Translations under genes and position numbers: made by a program
NCBI GenBank assembly: GCA_022449705.1
Contig: JAKURS010000057.1
Coordinates: 1-6,164, forward strand
DNA: 6,164 bases
Origin: Candidatus Poseidoniia archaeon
GTDB lineage: Archaea > Thermoplasmatota > Poseidoniia > MGIII > CG-Epi1
Direction: 5' to 3'
In this document: positions 5,809-6,164 of the stretch, one piece after another
How positions within the stretch are numbered: position 1 is the stretch's first letter
How the letters are laid out: each line of letters opens with the position of its first letter
Notes under the pieces: generated by a model
The model's database searches: none
What the model saw: the letters and a program-made list of their open reading frames with translations, nothing else
Told to the model about the DNA's origin: nothing

Positions 5809-5841
5809 GTCGCCTCCGGACAGCCAGTAACGCTATGGCGT

Positions 5842-5870
5842 ATTATGTGGTTTGTGTCCGGCCCAAACAA
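5842..5870 (-). promoter_or_regulatory. Possible promoter for the HsdR-like remnant
   Basis: On the minus strand CATAAT (5842-5847) and TTGTTT (5865-5870) are 17 bases apart, like bacterial -10 and -35 boxes. CATAAT is one base from the -10 consensus, while the -35 match is poor (3 of 6). It would start transcription roughly 25 bases before the GTG start. CATAAT could equally be an archaeal TATA-like box. Confidence 0.25.
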
Positions 5871-5901
5871 ACATCCATCCAAAATCACGATGACATTATC
5901 A

Positions 5902-5917
5902 TTTACTATACAGTAAA
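5902..5917. repeat. Short inverted repeat TTTACT-N4-AGTAAA
   Basis: Perfect six-base arms (5902-5907 and 5912-5917) around ATAC, in AT-rich DNA upstream of the HsdR-like remnant. It could be a protein-binding site. Arms this short also arise by chance. Confidence 0.35.
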
Positions 5918-6016
5918 CCACTCGTCCCGCCCCTCAGCTTCCAGGGCGTTTCAGCACTCGCTTGAGCACAAACCACTGCTTGCACGCCTGAAAACAGCAC
6001 TGTACCGGCTCAAGAT

Positions 6017-6026
6017 GCGCTAGCGC
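6017..6026. repeat. Perfect 10-base palindrome GCGCTAGCGC
   Basis: A GC-rich palindrome standing in AT-rich sequence. Just upstream, CTTGAGC (5961-5967) is inverted as GCTCAAG (6008-6014). Function unknown; possible protein-binding or recombination site. Confidence 0.35.
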
Positions 6027-6091
6027 TGTGAGGCAAATACCCGTTTACAGTAACAGATACCCATTATCTCTAGTTATATCAGGTACTAGGA

Positions 6092-6110
6092 TTCCTATCA
6101 GAGATAGGAA
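6092..6110. repeat. Perfect 8-base inverted repeat, operator-like
   Basis: TTCCTATC (6092-6099) and GATAGGAA (6103-6110) are exact inverted copies around AGA. The 19-base size is typical of an operator for a dimeric regulator. As RNA it would form a weak AT-rich hairpin with a three-base loop, and no T-run follows on the plus strand. On the minus strand it reads TTTTTCC just before the arm, which is not a terminator arrangement either. Confidence 0.45.
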
Positions 6111-6164
6111 AAATCGCCATATAAGAGACATACCGGATATTTTCTGATATATTTTGATATCTAA

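Larger units (their letters stand above)
5809..6164. other. AT-rich stretch without a recognisable gene
   Basis: About 350 bases with no gene I can support. It turns AT-rich after about 5835 (11 G/C in the last 44 bases), against very GC-rich DNA before it. It holds several short inverted repeats, listed separately, and repeated TGATAT words near the right edge. A plus-strand 62-codon frame (5835-6023) and a minus-strand frame open from the right edge to a stop at 6045 are present, but neither shows family character or a ribosome site. Confidence 0.6.

Noticed and set aside
5835..6023. 62-codon plus-strand frame in the AT-rich region
   Set aside because: It has no ribosome site and no recognisable family, and it lies across the presumed upstream region of the HsdR-like start. 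It could be a chance frame; kept out of the gene list.
6045..6164. Minus-strand frame open from the right edge for 39 codons, ending TAA at 6045
   Set aside because: Might be the tail of a gene beginning outside, but it is short, without motifs, and interrupted by a perfect inverted repeat. Not enough support.

Overview
The window looks like a piece of a GC-rich, aerobic microbe. The best guess is a marine euryarchaeote of the Thermoplasmatota type (Marine Group II/III-like). The reasons are haem-copper oxidase subunits, an archaeal-style gene set (VKOR with an anchored thioredoxin-like protein, an exported and C-terminally anchored cyclophilin), short AT-rich boxes about 25-30 bases ahead of several start codons, and an AGGTGA-type ribosome site. 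No rRNA or other phylogenetic marker is present, so a bacterium cannot be excluded.

Layout: (a) 1-305 is the end of a winged-helix DNA-binding protein of a kind often found on plasmids and integrated elements, with composition and codon use unlike the rest. (b) 302-1543 (+) carries cytochrome oxidase subunits III and IV, without I and II beside them. (c) 1551-3125 (-) is a three-gene operon: VKOR, membrane-anchored CPHC thioredoxin-fold protein, DoxX-like protein. This is a thiol-oxidation module at the membrane. (d) 3193-4167 (+) is an aromatic amino acid hydroxylase with an unusual Cys/His-rich insertion. (e) 4205-5721 (+) is an exported, membrane-tethered cyclophilin followed by an overlapping polytopic membrane protein of unknown function. 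(f) 5722-6164 holds no intact gene. It contains a minus-strand fragment resembling the start of a type I restriction subunit (HsdR), complete with ribosome-binding site but cut off after about 25 recognisable residues. AT-rich DNA with several inverted repeats follows.

The genes fit together around the outer face of the membrane. The oxidase drains the quinone or cytochrome pool. VKOR would pass electrons from the DsbA-like CPHC protein to quinone. Exported or membrane proteins next door (cyclophilin, oxidase subunit III) carry Cys pairs predicted to lie outside, so they are plausible disulfide clients. The cyclophilin itself would help fold exported proteins.

The most notable points are the Cys/His insertion in the hydroxylase, the VKOR/CPHC/DoxX operon with possible clients, the HsdR remnant, and the sharp compositional contrast between core and ends. 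That contrast suggests either mobile-element boundaries or an assembly join. I see no CRISPR array, tRNA, rRNA or insertion sequence, and no clear evidence of a wholly new system.
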